From: Blasia pusilla
Taxonomy: Eukaryota > Marchantiophyta > Marchantiopsida > Blasiales
DNA: 64,000 nucleotides
Assembly (NCBI GenBank): GCA_050084515.1
Contig: CM114275.1
Coordinates: forward strand, 12,958,001 to 13,022,000
Direction of reading: 5' to 3'
Made by a program: the position numbers and the translations under genes. Shown here piece after piece: positions 45,966-57,879 of the stretch (position 1 is its first letter; every line of letters begins with the position of its first letter). Below the pieces are notes generated by a model that saw only the letters and a program-made list of their open reading frames with translations, ran no database searches and was not told the DNA's origin.

Positions 45966-47550
45966 TTTTTTTATTTCCCCGAAGTGTGAATTAACTTTAT
46001 CTTGAAACTGAACTTGAAATAAATTATCAAAGATATATTTGCTACTTTAAAAAAAAATAATAAAAATATTTCAGATGATAAAAAATAATATATTAGTAAA
46101 AATGAGGGACACTTAAGAAGCTTATATGGTACATACATGATTGAAAATCTATTATAATATTCACTTATTTGAAAAATATTATGAGATAATATAAGGAGAA
46201 GTAGTGAAATAATATCAAATAATATGATTTCCAACTAAAGAAAATTTCAAAAAGATTATGTTCATCAATATTTTAGACATGGAAGATAAAAAATTTATTG
46301 ATGGGTTTATAAGGTTAGAATATAATAAAAACTAGCTAGAAAATATGCCCTCCAATGGAACTTTAAAAAGTACTAAAAAGAATTTTGAAGATACTCAATT
46401 TCAAAGAAAGGAATGCTGAAAAAACTAAGAAAAAATGCAAAAGGGATCATAAAATTAGGTAAGAATTAATTATGCCCTTGAATTTTACAATTTTTTTTCA
46501 CATATGTAGATCTTTCTTGATAGAAATTTCCCCATATCTATTCTAGTGTAACATTATAAAATGGATTTTTTTAAGAAGTTTTTTTAAGAAGATTTTTTGT
46601 TTGGACATACTTTCGTATTGTCTTTTGAAATAAAATATTATGAGATAAAGTAATCTATTTCATATTTTGGGAAGAATTATTGTATGGAAAATATGAGAGT
46701 GTGTCCTAGTATTGTTTGGACACACTTTTGTATTGTCTTCCCAAAATATCAAAGAAATCATTTTATTTTATAATATTATAAATATTAAAACCTTCCCCTC
46801 ATTATACTTTTTGATTTAATATAGGGACATAGGATAATTTTCTTAATAGGCTTTGTGAAAAAAAATTAAATAATAAATCATACTTATATAAAATAGAAAT
46901 TCATAATCTTCTAAAAGATGAAAAATTATCTAAATCTATTAAACACAATTATATTTTTTAATCAAACAAACCTTTCCCCATCCTACTTTCTACCTTATCG
47001 CAGGATAATCCTATAGAGAACTTAGAGACATTTCATGAATTCATTTCATGGAAAAATTTAAGAACTGGCTCTTATTCATAGGTCATCTGAGTTAGGTAGT
47101 GGCTATTAGGAATCAATGAAGGATGAAGTTGGAATTTTCTATTTTGAAAGTAATTGAACTCTTAATCTTCCAACTCCATATCATATTCGAACTCAAAATC
47201 ACCATTCATAGAACTTAATGTCGAAAAATCCATTCAAATTTACCCACGGGGTGCGATATGTCTCCACAACATTACAAAAAAAACCACTTTTGAGACAATC
47301 TTTTATACGTTTTTTACAAAAATGAGTGGTATCCAAAATTCTATGGATTGAGAGGAACCTCATACTTATGTACATTATAGAGATATAAACACAAACTCAT
47401 TCAATCTAATTATATTCATCATCAGATATATGTAACACTGGTTCAGACGTCTTGCCAAATCTTCCCCTAGCTCTACTCATGCACATCCTCCCTCCACAAG
47501 AAATAATCCTCTCCAACACAATATTGGCTTCACCATCATCTTTATCTTTT
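45966..47550. other. AT-rich spacer, no gene
   Basis: AT-rich with weak internal repeats (TTGTTTGGACACACTTT.GTATTGTCTT at about 46600 and 46715). No ORF with a motif. Confidence 0.45.
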
Positions 47551-49600
47551 CTTGGTTGTGTTGGAAACATCTCCCAATCTCTCTCGAAGAATCCAAGGAG
47601 TTTCTATTGCTCATGAGGAAAATGGTATGTTCGTGGATATCCTCCTTCCATCATTTGAGGAATATCTTTCCATAAGAATGGTGGTAAGATCAATTCAAGC
47701 ATCCTCAAGACAAGATCATCCACCAATAGAGTTTGATGATCGTTTAGAACAAGTTTTCAAGTTGGATTGAGGACATCCTATGAACAAAGAAGTTTTTCGT
47801 CTCTTGATTTTGGAGATCTATGGAATTTCGGTGGATAAGCTCTCCTCAATCATACATATCAAAGAAGCAGATGAGCCATGATCGCATTTCCCGCACGATG
47901 AATTCTTTGACGATGTGGGGTTTCTTCTTGAACCACTCCATCTATATTCACTTCAAGGTTATAATTGGATCCGGGGTTGCGATTTCCCAAATTAAGAGTG
48001 AAATCCTCTTGCTCTTAGATTCTCTTGCAATACGAAGGTGATGCATGTGCGGAAAGATATACCAAAAAGGTGATATAGTCTTTCTAACCAAGGTTATCTA
48101 CAAGTTGGACACTTGTGTGATAGTAACATGGCCTTTTAAAGATGGTATGGATACCAATAATAGGCTTTATACGTGTCTCTCACTAGTTGTTTGGTGTGAG
48201 GGGCCCATCCTTCAGCTACAGAAATTGCCTTTATCCAATCGGACATATCTTGCTCTTATCTGCTCGGATGGAGAGGTGTTGGTGCCAACATCAAAGAAGC
48301 ATAGTTGAAAACGTCTGGATCCACTGCATTGTCCCATGCAACTCATAGAGTAGGCGGCCATAATTAGACTATAGGTTGAATCAACCTCTTTCACGAGATG
48401 ACCCTCGTGTAGAGTTGTCTTTGGTGTGAGTTCTCCCACATTGTCCTTTGCTCTCCATCGCAATAATTCATCCATTTTTTTCTGTAGTCTTGCCATGATG
48501 AATTTGTATGCCATTAGATTCTCCATTACTCCATACAATGTGCTATTACAAATCTTTATCTTCTATGTAGCTCATCTCTAGCAATTGATTCGTTCATGGT
48601 CCTCTCTATCTCTCTCTTTAGAAAACTATTGGTGATTCCCCTTCAAAATGTTGAATTCGGCTTCCAAATTAAAGTGCGTTGGGAAGTCGTCATTAAACTT
48701 TCCAACTATGATAGACAATAAATAACCTCGCTATTGTCTTGAGCACTCTACCCACGAAAGGTTATGGGAACAGTGCCACTAAATACATGGCGATTGGAGC
48801 TCTCTCCAACCCATAAAAACTCATATTATAACCTATATTGAAATCATTTAAAACACCTCTTATGTCCTCAAAAGCCTCTTCCCCCAAGTGGAATCTCCCT
48901 TAATATTTAATTTTTATCATGCATCTCCTCTCCGATCGGCCGATTTGTTCAATTTCCATCCAAATAAGATAGCATGCTTCTAAGTCTCCTCGAAAATCGA
49001 CCATGCTGGTGTTAGCCTGATTACACTCGTCGTGGTAGAATCCCTCCTTGCTCTCCTCCATCCAGTTGAGAAAATGATGGTTGATGCTGATCTTGTAGGT
49101 ATAGGCCCATACTTTGAAAGTTTGGCAAAGTATGAACCTTTGGTTGTTTTAATTGCCTCGACATGTATATTTCATCTTCTGCTCTCGGTCTATTATCTCT
49201 TCTAAAATACCCATCCTCCACATCACCATAATAAGCCTCTATGTCCTTCATCAACTTTGGAAATTGTGAGCTTGACAAATACCTTGCTCACTAACTTCCT
49301 CTTTTTTGTCCGAAGGTCTTCATAACTTGCAAGGCCATTGAATAAGGCCCAGTCAATCCTTCTTCCACTCATCTTCTCTCACTTTCATTGCAAATTCATC
49401 TATCACACGATCCGGTCACTTGAGGTGCGACCTCTTGAACTCTGCCTGAATAATATATGGGTCGACGACGTTGTCCAAGTATGCCTTCAATTCATCTTTG
49501 GTGATGAATCGTGAGACCTTCTTCTTGTCGACCTTGTTGACGTTGGCTGGCTCGGTGTATGGTAGGATTCTTCCCCTCTTTTGTTGCTCTATGCATCATG
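47551..49600. other. Decayed coding-like region, unassigned
   Basis: Short protein-like frames alternate on both strands. On the plus strand are 47552-47770 and the HFPHDEFFDDVGFLLEP stretch near 47880-47930. On the minus strand are 49021-49278 and 48212-48538, preceded by a FITKDELKAYLDNVVDPYI stretch around 49500. They look like pieces of old proteins with many frameshifts, probably a retroelement gag or transposase, but no diagnostic motif is left. Confidence 0.35.
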
Positions 49601-51699
49601 TGGACTACGGTCTTCATGAGGCGGCAACTGCATCTTCAACTTGTCTTCTAACAAAATCCGAAAGGAAAAGGCTGTTATGAAAATCTTTCAACAATAGTGG
49701 CACGATGACACACAATATATCCATGGATCATATATCCATGATCATTTACAATCATTTAGAGTCATATGTTCATATTTTCCAATAATGTCTTACATTCCTT
49801 GTAAAAAAATTACAATCCTCAAACGGATTTATAGTGACACTATCGTGGTAACAAAAATCCCATCACCATGCACTCAATGCCCCCCTCCTCTGTATCCTGA
49901 TGGATTTTCCATCAAAATACACTCAATGAGCACAAGTACATGGTCTTAATCCTGAATCTATATCATCTACACCTAATATTTTTGCATTTGCTCTAATATA
50001 TGCAATAATATACTTTAGGCTTTTGCGACTTGGGGGTTCGGAGCTAACGACCATTTTTTAATCCTTTCCAAATAAGTCCATCTAACATTTGCGTATGAAT
50101 CCCTGACAGCGAGGTTGTATGTCATATAGTTCAAATTTTTCACAATCATTCATATGGCATAGATTTCTATGGCTATGCTAAAAAGAATATTCTTAGGCCG
50201 TGTTGTCAACTCTGCTACTATGTGCCCTTTATCGCTTTTCTTCTTCATGGGGCCACAATTTGTGAGGCCAAACTAAACACTTATCATCCCATAAAGCATC
50301 TTCCCAACCTTTAAATATGGCTCAGAATTGGATAAACAAATTGATAAAAATGTTCCTAGCATGAAGGTTGGTATGAAGAACTCCATGCTTTGTGGACAGT
50401 CTCCATGGTAACAAGTAGGGCAACCACAAGTTTGATGATATTTGATGTCATTGCAAGAATTCTCATCTTCTGTAATTCTTGTAAACTCGCCCCTCCGTTC
50501 TTCAAGGTATAGCATGCTCACGTCCAATTTTCAAGGTGCCCAATATTCAAGTATGGATAGATGGCATGAGGTGGATGCTTGATCATTCTTCCCATCATAT
50601 GCATGGGAATCATCCCTTGATGTCAAATAGTAGCAACAATTTTCTCACCCATCATTGATTTTTTTGAATACAACAAAGATGCTTCCTTAAACACCTTCAT
50701 GCAATAGTAGATATATTCACTAAAGCTAAGGATTTGATTTACTTTACAAAAATACACACTTCCATGTAAACTTGAGCCCAAAGAATCCTCATGATCATGG
50801 ACAACTACTATATCCTTGTTTAAAACTCACAAAAACCCAACTGGAACTACCAATATCCTCCCCACCGAACTATTACACCCCTTGAAAAGACGTTGAGTAT
50901 TTTCTTAACTCTACACAAAATATTTCTACTAGAGTTTTCTTTGTAGCAATGGGCTTCTCCTTCTTGTATGTCTTGAGATTGACATACACTCTCTCCAAGT
51001 GAACACCTTGTTGGACACAAAATATCCTTACTCTATTTGGAAACTATCACTCGATTCCATTCAAACTATCACTCGATCCCACCCTCGATGAATCAACCCT
51101 ACTAAACATATAGATTGGATAAAGAAGATATGAAGATTTCCTATACAACCAACGAAAAAAATCTAAAGATGGAGATTAGGTAGTACCAAAAAGATAACAA
51201 AGAATGGAATGTGGGCCAGGGTTAAAAACTCAAAGGAAATATATGCACGCCCATATAAGTTTCCTTGAACACTTCCATATCCCCGATGTGCTAAGGGAAG
51301 CCAATGAAACAAATCTAAGCTCAAAACCGTGAATCAAAAATCTCAAAATCACCAAACAAGTTCAATGACACAAGAGAATTCCACACTCATAACCTAATGT
51401 GGAATAAATTAGAGTTTGTTTAAGAAAACTATGAGTGCAAATATCCAAGTTGGTAAAAAAAATCTAACTATCCCCAAAGGTACGCACTAGATTTCCCCAA
51501 AATTCCAAGAAACCTTTAAGGCCCTTATGGCACCAATGAAGGTTGGGGCCTAATCCAAAACTAATATGCTCTCTAAGGAAATGGTAAAAATGGTGAAAAT
51601 ATGAGTTAATTAGCCATATTCATCCACATAAGAGTAATTTGGGTCTCACTAGCTTGTGGGGGCTTTCCTTCTGGGTTTTTGTTTAAAACCCGTTATGGG
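49601..51699. other. Spacer, no gene recognised
   Basis: AT-rich. The 84-codon minus frame at 50273-50527 has a CGCPTCYHGDC patch but no recognisable fold. Nothing else is supported. Confidence 0.4.
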
Positions 51700-52192
51700 A
51701 GTCAGGAAGAGAGTAGGTGAATTCACACTTAGCCTCCATTGATAAAATGCGGCCACATATTCTCGTAAGGTTTGTAAGATGTGAGCCAAATGCGGGCCGA
51801 GTGACGACTTACAAGACGCCACATGGCGATCTCTGATTGGTTCATTGGACACAGACCTGGAGGACAACTTGCAAGGTGCCACATGGCTTTCGTGTATTGA
51901 ACACTAGACATAGGCCATGAGCGCGAGCCTTTTTGAGAGTTCATATGGCCTTTTGCAGGTTTAACGTGGATGTTTCGGCATGCACGCCCGATGAGAGCCC
52001 AACTTGTCCGCGACGTAGGACCCAATAGGTCTGATGCAGACTATAAATTAAGGGACAAAATTAGACATCGGGTTGCTGGGACGAGGTGAAAGTTACTCAA
52101 GCAAGGGCCTGGGTGTGGATCGTGGAAACCCTGATCCGTGCAGCACGGACCTAGGCCCATACGGACATGGAATTCATTAGTGTGCATCCTTG
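51700..52192. mobile_element. hAT-like non-autonomous element, right end only
   Basis: Only the right end is clear: CCCATACGGACATGGAATTC then TTAGTGTGCATCCTTG ending at 52192, which matches the family terminus GTGCAACCTTG with one change. The upstream GC-rich stretch carries GGCC/GGGC words and repeated GCCACATGGC and GGACACAGACC-like words. The left terminus was not found. Confidence 0.35.
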
Positions 52193-52259
52193 CCTCATAC
52201 ACATATCATGTTTTAAGCGAGAACATAAGAGTGAATTTGAGCTTGGAAATGATACCTAT

Positions 52260-52440
52260 AGGCTTGAGATGTATGTTTTGTGGATCGGTGAGGGGCGCAA
52301 CCACCATGTTGGTTTGTTATGGTTGTTTTAGAGGGTGGCATATGTCATGTTTGATCCCCTTGTCTCTCCACCTCATATTGATGTTATTCTCATGGTACAA
52401 TGGGTGTGTCCCAGACGCATGTAGCATAGAAGATATTGAG
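52260..52440 (+). pseudogene. PHD-finger-like fragment
   Basis: An open frame (52138-52458) contains CMFCGSVRGATTMLVCYGCFRGWHMSCL. This has the Cys2-Cys2-His-Cys spacing and the GWHMxCL signature of a PHD zinc finger; the usual LLCDGC is changed to LVCYGC. The closing WVCP block follows in another frame near 52398. Such PHD fragments occur in plant chromatin proteins and in captured transposon cargo. It is broken and starts inside the end of the hAT-like element. Confidence 0.5.
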
Positions 52441-54679
52441 AGGATTGTTCGGGCATAACTTCTTCTCGAGTAATCACATGAGGTGGGCTAAAATTGCGTG
52501 GCATTAGGATCATTGTTTCCAAAAATTTCACTTTTAAATTGGCCAAGTAACTTGTTGACAAAAACAATGGTCGCTTGATAACATGTGTATGTAGGTTACT
52601 ATTTTTGGTTTTTTTTTCTTGGGAAAGAGATATTTTGGATCTTACCAAAGATATAAAAGATGGGAAGAGGACTCTCACCAACCATCTTTCTTGTGTTGAG
52701 TATATGGAACTCCCATCTTTTTAGGGTTTGGTAAGAGCTTCAGTGCTGGAGTCCAGATTCCTTCATGGGAGAGGGTGGATATGTTTTCATGAGTATTTGT
52801 AGATTCAAGAGTGGAGATGGTCATTTGAGCCATTTTTTCTTTGATTTTGTTGTGTGGTGTTGGTATACATGTATGAGTATTTTTGTATGTATATGTATCT
52901 ATTAGTGTATTAGAAAGATTGACAATGTTTTTTTTTTATGTTTATAATAGTGTAGATTGTGTAGCGCTACATATGAGCGCAACACTTGCAAAGAACTAAC
53001 AAAGTAGTGTGTTTCTTCACTTGTAAACTTTTTTTCTTCTGCTCCTTTTTCACTAAGTTTGGACTACATTTGGAGTCTTCAAAACACATTTTCAAGGAGG
53101 ATTATACTCCTTCAAATTTATTCTTTATAATGGCTTAAATTTTGTTCCTCATTCATTGAAAAGATTTATTTTTTTGGAAATCTTATTTTTACTATGAACC
53201 TCACTCCTCTATGCCACCTTCAACAATTAAAAACATTACTTGCCGAAAAAAAATCCCGCACTTAACTTGAAAATATAAATAAATTTGTTTCAAAGATAGG
53301 AAATGAGTCTCAGAAAGTTGGGAGGAAAAGCAAAAATTGAGTGGTTATGGAGGCGAAAGGGAAATTCATGGTGGAGGTTTTGTTGTTTGCAAGTCCTTTG
53401 TGAGTGTTGTGCGAGTCAACTTACGAGCCCAAAAAATCCACATGTTGCGAGTCACTTGTGTCTCACACGAGTTGCAAATTGCAATATTTTATTATTGCAC
53501 TTCATGAGTTATTTGCTCGACATACTCATAAATCTGAATGCAAAAGATTTGAGAGTCTTCTATGTCTCTACAGCTCGCAAATTGACTCAAAATTGACCCG
53601 CAAAGTTTAGAATGGCCTCAAGCTAGAGTGAACTTAAATTGGACTTGCAAATTGCTTACACCAAGTGTACTAGTAAAGTAGTTGCAAACACAAAAAAGGA
53701 CTCACAAAATGACAAATGCATGGCTCTCATCCTTCGTAGTGAATTCTCAGTGTCTATCTTTGTTGCGTTAACACGTATGCCAAGTCTACATACTTGTTTT
53801 CATAACAAATATAAATTAACATAGGCATAGGCTATTTTTTATTTTGCACAATACAATATCCAAAACCCTTATTGGTGAAAGGAATCTTACATGTAGATCT
53901 ACAATCTTGTGGATACCAAGTTCACCCATCTATATTATTATAGTGCGACTACCTTTTCACGTGTTTTGACAGTAGATTGCTCCACTCAAGACATGTTAGA
54001 CATGTCCAGCTTTTATAGGTGTCTTTGATTCAAATTTAGAACTACCATATGTTTGTATTTTTTAAAGCATCTAATGTATTGATTTTTGTGCTATTTTATA
54101 TGAATGAGATTTGTAAATAAATGAATAGTTGGGTACCATGAAATGCACAATAATTTACTACTAGTGACCATGCCCATGTTTGCTCAAAAAATATTTGTTT
54201 AGTAATCTATAAATTTTTTCATTGAAAATTTTAAATAGAACCTCAATTTTCTCAACTCTTATCAATACTTCACTACTCTAAATTCTCATACTCCTTTCTT
54301 CACTTAAAATTATAATAATAGCCTCTTCATTAAATAACTCCATCCCTTCATGAACAAAATTAAACAATACCTACTCTTCCCCTTCCACTCTTACTACCAA
54401 AATAACACCCACTAACTAAATTAATACTTAATTTTAACGAGTGAAATCATTTTCCTCTTCCATGAAAATTCATTTTCCCTTCTCAATATATCAAATGTTA
54501 ATTAAGGAACAAAATTATATCCTTCTTGTTACTTTGTCTTTTTATGTCATTCTTTTTCCGTATTGTGCACAATAGGAAAAAAGAATGACAATATTAATGA
54601 ATATGATCTTCAAATTTTAAAAAGCCTCCGCTCCTCCTTTCCCTTCTCCACTAAATGTTTCCTCTTAATTGAACTCTTT
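52441..54679. other. AT-rich spacer with a GAGTC-word cluster
   Basis: 53390-53720 repeats GCGAGTC, TTGCGAGTC and GCAAATTG words like those at 38.0-39.4 kb, suggesting a second, smaller piece of that repeat. The rest is AT-rich without genes. Confidence 0.45.
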
Positions 54680-55230
54680 TTCCTAAAGTGACATATGTCA
54701 ACATCAGAAGAATCCTCAAAAGACAAGTATCAACATATGAAGAGGGTTTTCTCGTGTGCTGTCCATTATTTTGTTGTTCTAGTATGTTGCGTAAATTATC
54801 CTGAAATGACACACGGGCCTTAAGAGGACATGTGTCAACAATACCAAGGCCTTATGAGGACAAATGTCCATACATGAGGATGGTTTTCACTAGTTCCCTC
54901 CTCTTCTAATATATGAGAGTCTGCATATTATTGTAGGCCTATAAGATGTACGTATTTAAATTACTAAAAAATATTTTTAATTTTATCACATGTTATTTTA
55001 AATAAAAATTGAAAGTTCCTATTGATGAAGAACACCAAAGGTCAAGAAGCTTTTTTTCCAAAAATGAAGAATTTTCTAGTATATATATATAAAATAATCT
55101 ATACTATTATAAGAGGATTGGGGTCTAAGGCAAGAGGCTCCGTGACATGACTCATGTCTTTTTTCAGAAGCCCACCAGGTGACACGTGTCCCCTCATAGG
55201 AGTCCAGGAGCATGACACATGTCATTTGCT
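54680..55230. repeat. Cluster of TGACACGTGTC-like palindromes
   Basis: Near-palindromic words recur: TGACATATGTCA (54690), ACATGTGTCA (54826), TGACATGACTCATGTC (55153), TGACACGTGTC (55181) and TGACACATGTCA (55214). They accompany AAGAGGACA and ATGAGGA words. The cluster straddles the possible Helitron start. Function unknown. Confidence 0.45.
55098..55116 (+). other. Possible Helitron 5' terminus
   Basis: TCTATACTATTATAAGAGG, preceded by an A, closely resembles the 5' ends of plant Helitrons (TC at the start, AT-rich TACTATTATAA core, insertion between A and T). If real, it could be the left boundary of the Helitron whose gene begins near 57.9 kb. The right end is beyond the window. Confidence 0.4.
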
Positions 55231-56339
55231 GATATGTTATGCTCTGTCGAATCTACATATTCTGACTAGACATGTATATCATTTTTGTACTTGCTGATCT
55301 TCCACTAACCTTAATTAGCCGTTTTTCCCACTAACCTTATGTGGCCGTTTGTGCCATTAACGAGGAAATCTTGGTTGACAGTTACGATTTCCTAGCCGCC
55401 CAATCTTATTTGAATATTGAGTGCTTGCAATAGCCACTTCAGGGATCTTTGCAGGTTTTAGTATATACAATAACTCCATTGTCAAAACATTGACACATCT
55501 AGAAAGTATTCATATTGAAAAAAGGTAGAGGCTTGGATTTTTGAGTTTAGATTCGAATCAGATTTATACAGGTATGCAGTGATGCGTTGCTGTCATGCTT
55601 CATACTACTTAGTCTATGCAATATATGCAATCTATTCAATGGGGGACTAGATTGGGTTGTGATAGCAAGGCAGGTATAGGGGATGCAAAATGGGATCCAG
55701 TTCCCTCCTTAGTAACTCATCCCTTGACAAAGCAGGATAGCGGCCATAAGATCCCTGTCCAATCTTGTGAGTATCAAATGAGGGCATCAAAACGTTACTT
55801 GAATCAGGATCCTAAGCCAAGCAAAAGACTTCACACTGTAAGCTCATAAGAGTACACCTCAGAGCATGTCAAAGGCCTTGATGTTATCAAGACTGAAGGT
55901 GAAGGGCATATTCAAGGTGACAAGCAGATTCAAGAGGAATCGTCTAGAAGTTCAAGTAGGAGTAGACCAAAGTTCCAATCCATGCTAGCTGGAAATAGGA
56001 AGAAATCGATCATCAACTTCAAATTTACACTATAAAGGTGTTTCATGTAAATCTAGGACTATGTTTAATCTATTTCCTTGCGTCTAATAGTTCCTCTCTA
56101 CATATTGCACATGGCAACCTTGCGCCAAGAGCGCTCCCAACTGAAACCGGAACACTCATAAGTGTGTCCCCAACCTACAACTTCACATGAACACTCTTGA
56201 GCCCTACCCAACATCACAAGGCTAACCCGGTTTGTGAAAATAGAAAGGACCAAAACGCAGGAAGAATTGGCAGATGCAACAAATCAAAGGAATGTAAATC
56301 TTAGCTAGGTCCAAGGGCGGAGAAGAGAGTAGCCCGGGA
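55231..56339. other. Spacer, no gene recognised
   Basis: Mixed composition, with short frames only (55616-55849). If the Helitron start at 55098 is real, this is its 5' non-coding part. Confidence 0.35.
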
Positions 56340-57100
56340 GAAAAAGGCCATGCTCAGGCCAAGGCCACCCTCATGCCAAGGCCGCAAAGAGAGCACTAGG
56401 ACAAAGGGAGGCCGCGTCACTGGGAGGCTCCGCTTCGGTGGAGGCCACACTCACACAAAGGGAGGCCCCGCTCATGTGGAGGCCGCGAAGGTTGCACTCA
56501 GACGAAGCGCTCAGGATCAAGCTGCGCTTGCAGACGCCAAGCTCAAGCGGAGGTTGCGAAGGCGGACCGAACACAAAAATGAGGCCACGAGTACTCAGGC
56601 AGAGGCCGCGAAGGCCATGCGGAGACAAAAGCTGGACGAGAGCCACGAGGGAGGATTGAAGCGAGCGCGTGTGGAGGGCGTCGAGGCGCTCATAGAAAGA
56701 GAGCTCCCAAGGGCTCCAAGGTGTGCGCATGAAGGAGACCCACAAGGGTGGCTCTCCTTCATGGGCCAAGGTGCGGGATTGAGAAAGTGAAGCCGTGAAG
56801 CAGCGTCAAAGTGGCCAAGAGAGCCTATGGGGGAGAGGAAGAGGCAGAACACGGGAGAGAGGGCGACCAGGAAGCAGGAGAAAGGCTCGACGACAGGCGT
56901 CGAGGCGGGATTGCAAGGGAGAGGGGAGAGACAGCCATATCAACAGAGAGGGCCGCTTGATGACAAGCGCCGAGGCACGGAACTGAGAAAGCAAGCCGCG
57001 GAGCGGTGTCAAAACAACATACAGCCTGCGGGGGAGAGGGGAGAGATAGGAAGCAGGAAAGAGGAGAGGCGGAAATGAGGCCAAGTGTGTAGACGACCTC
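56340..57100. repeat. Purine-rich block of degenerate GAGGCCGCGAAGG repeats
   Basis: Words GAGGCC(G/A)C(G/A)AAGG, GGAGGCC.CG and GGGAGAGG recur throughout. The plus frame 56350-56790 (146 codons, Ala/Arg/Lys-rich, predicted coiled or disordered) is a readout of these words, and the minus strand is also open, so I do not call a gene. CpG content is high compared with the flanks. Confidence 0.5.
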
Positions 57101-57129
57101 GTTCCCCGCTCCAAGCGGCAAAGGAAGGG

Positions 57130-57300
57130 CGAGATCAGATGGTCCAATCTCGGTGCCCTAGATCCAACGGTAGAAAATTTCACCCTGGGCGAGATTAGAT
57201 CGTGTGATCACGCAGGCCCAAATCCTACGGTGCCAATCCCTAATCCACCCGATCTGGTAGACCTAGATCCGACGGTGCCGATTGAACTGAATCCGACGGC
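57130..57300. repeat. Threefold AGATCC(A/G)ACGGT repeat
   Basis: CTAGATCCAACGGT, CAAATCCTACGGTG and CTAGATCCGACGGTG occur within 170 bp beside GATCAGATGGTCCAATCT and GATTAGATCGTG. Such words are common in plant promoter-proximal and transposon DNA. Confidence 0.5.
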
Positions 57301-57870
57301 CTATAGAAATTTTCCCCCTTTTTTTATTATCCTCTTCCCCAAATTTACCCATGTTTTCCCTCGTTTTCCCCTTTAATAAATTTTTCCTCTTTTTCCTTTC
57401 TTGCTTTTTTTTTTCTTAAATTTCTCCATCTTTAAATTCTTCTCAAATTTTACCCCATATTTTTTACTATTCTCCTTTTCCCAAATTTTACCTTTTTCCA
57501 CTCCTTTTCCCCTTTATTTAATTTTTCCTTTTTTTCCTTTCTTACATGATCTTTTCTAAATTTTCCCCATCTTTCAATTCTTCCCAAAATTCTTTCTTAA
57601 TTTTTTTTCCAACTTTTCCCTTCTCTTTTTAACATATTTATCTTTCTATATTTTCTAACCCTCTTTCCCATCTTTAGCTTCTTATTCTTCTTCTTTTTAG
57701 TTCCTTTCTTTGCACTTTAAAAAAATTTATCTACCACAAAATGTTTATACCTAATTTCATCTTCCAATTTTCCCTTTTCTTCTCTCCATCTTTACCTCTA
57801 TATGTTTTTCTCCTTCTACATTTGATTCCTCCAATTTTTTTCCCTTTCCTTACCTTTTCCTTCATTTCCC
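57301..57870. repeat. Pyrimidine-rich low-complexity tract
   Basis: Almost continuous T and C on the plus strand (TTTTCCC, CTTTTTCC words) for more than 550 bp. It lies immediately before the Helitron gene and could be a leader region or a polypurine triplex-forming tract on the opposite strand. Confidence 0.7.
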
Positions 57871-57879
57871 ATTTTAAAA

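Noticed and set aside
56350-56790. 146-codon Ala/Arg/Lys-rich ORF
   Set aside because: It is a translation of degenerate GAGGCCGCGAAGG repeats, the opposite strand is open over the same length and no domain is present.
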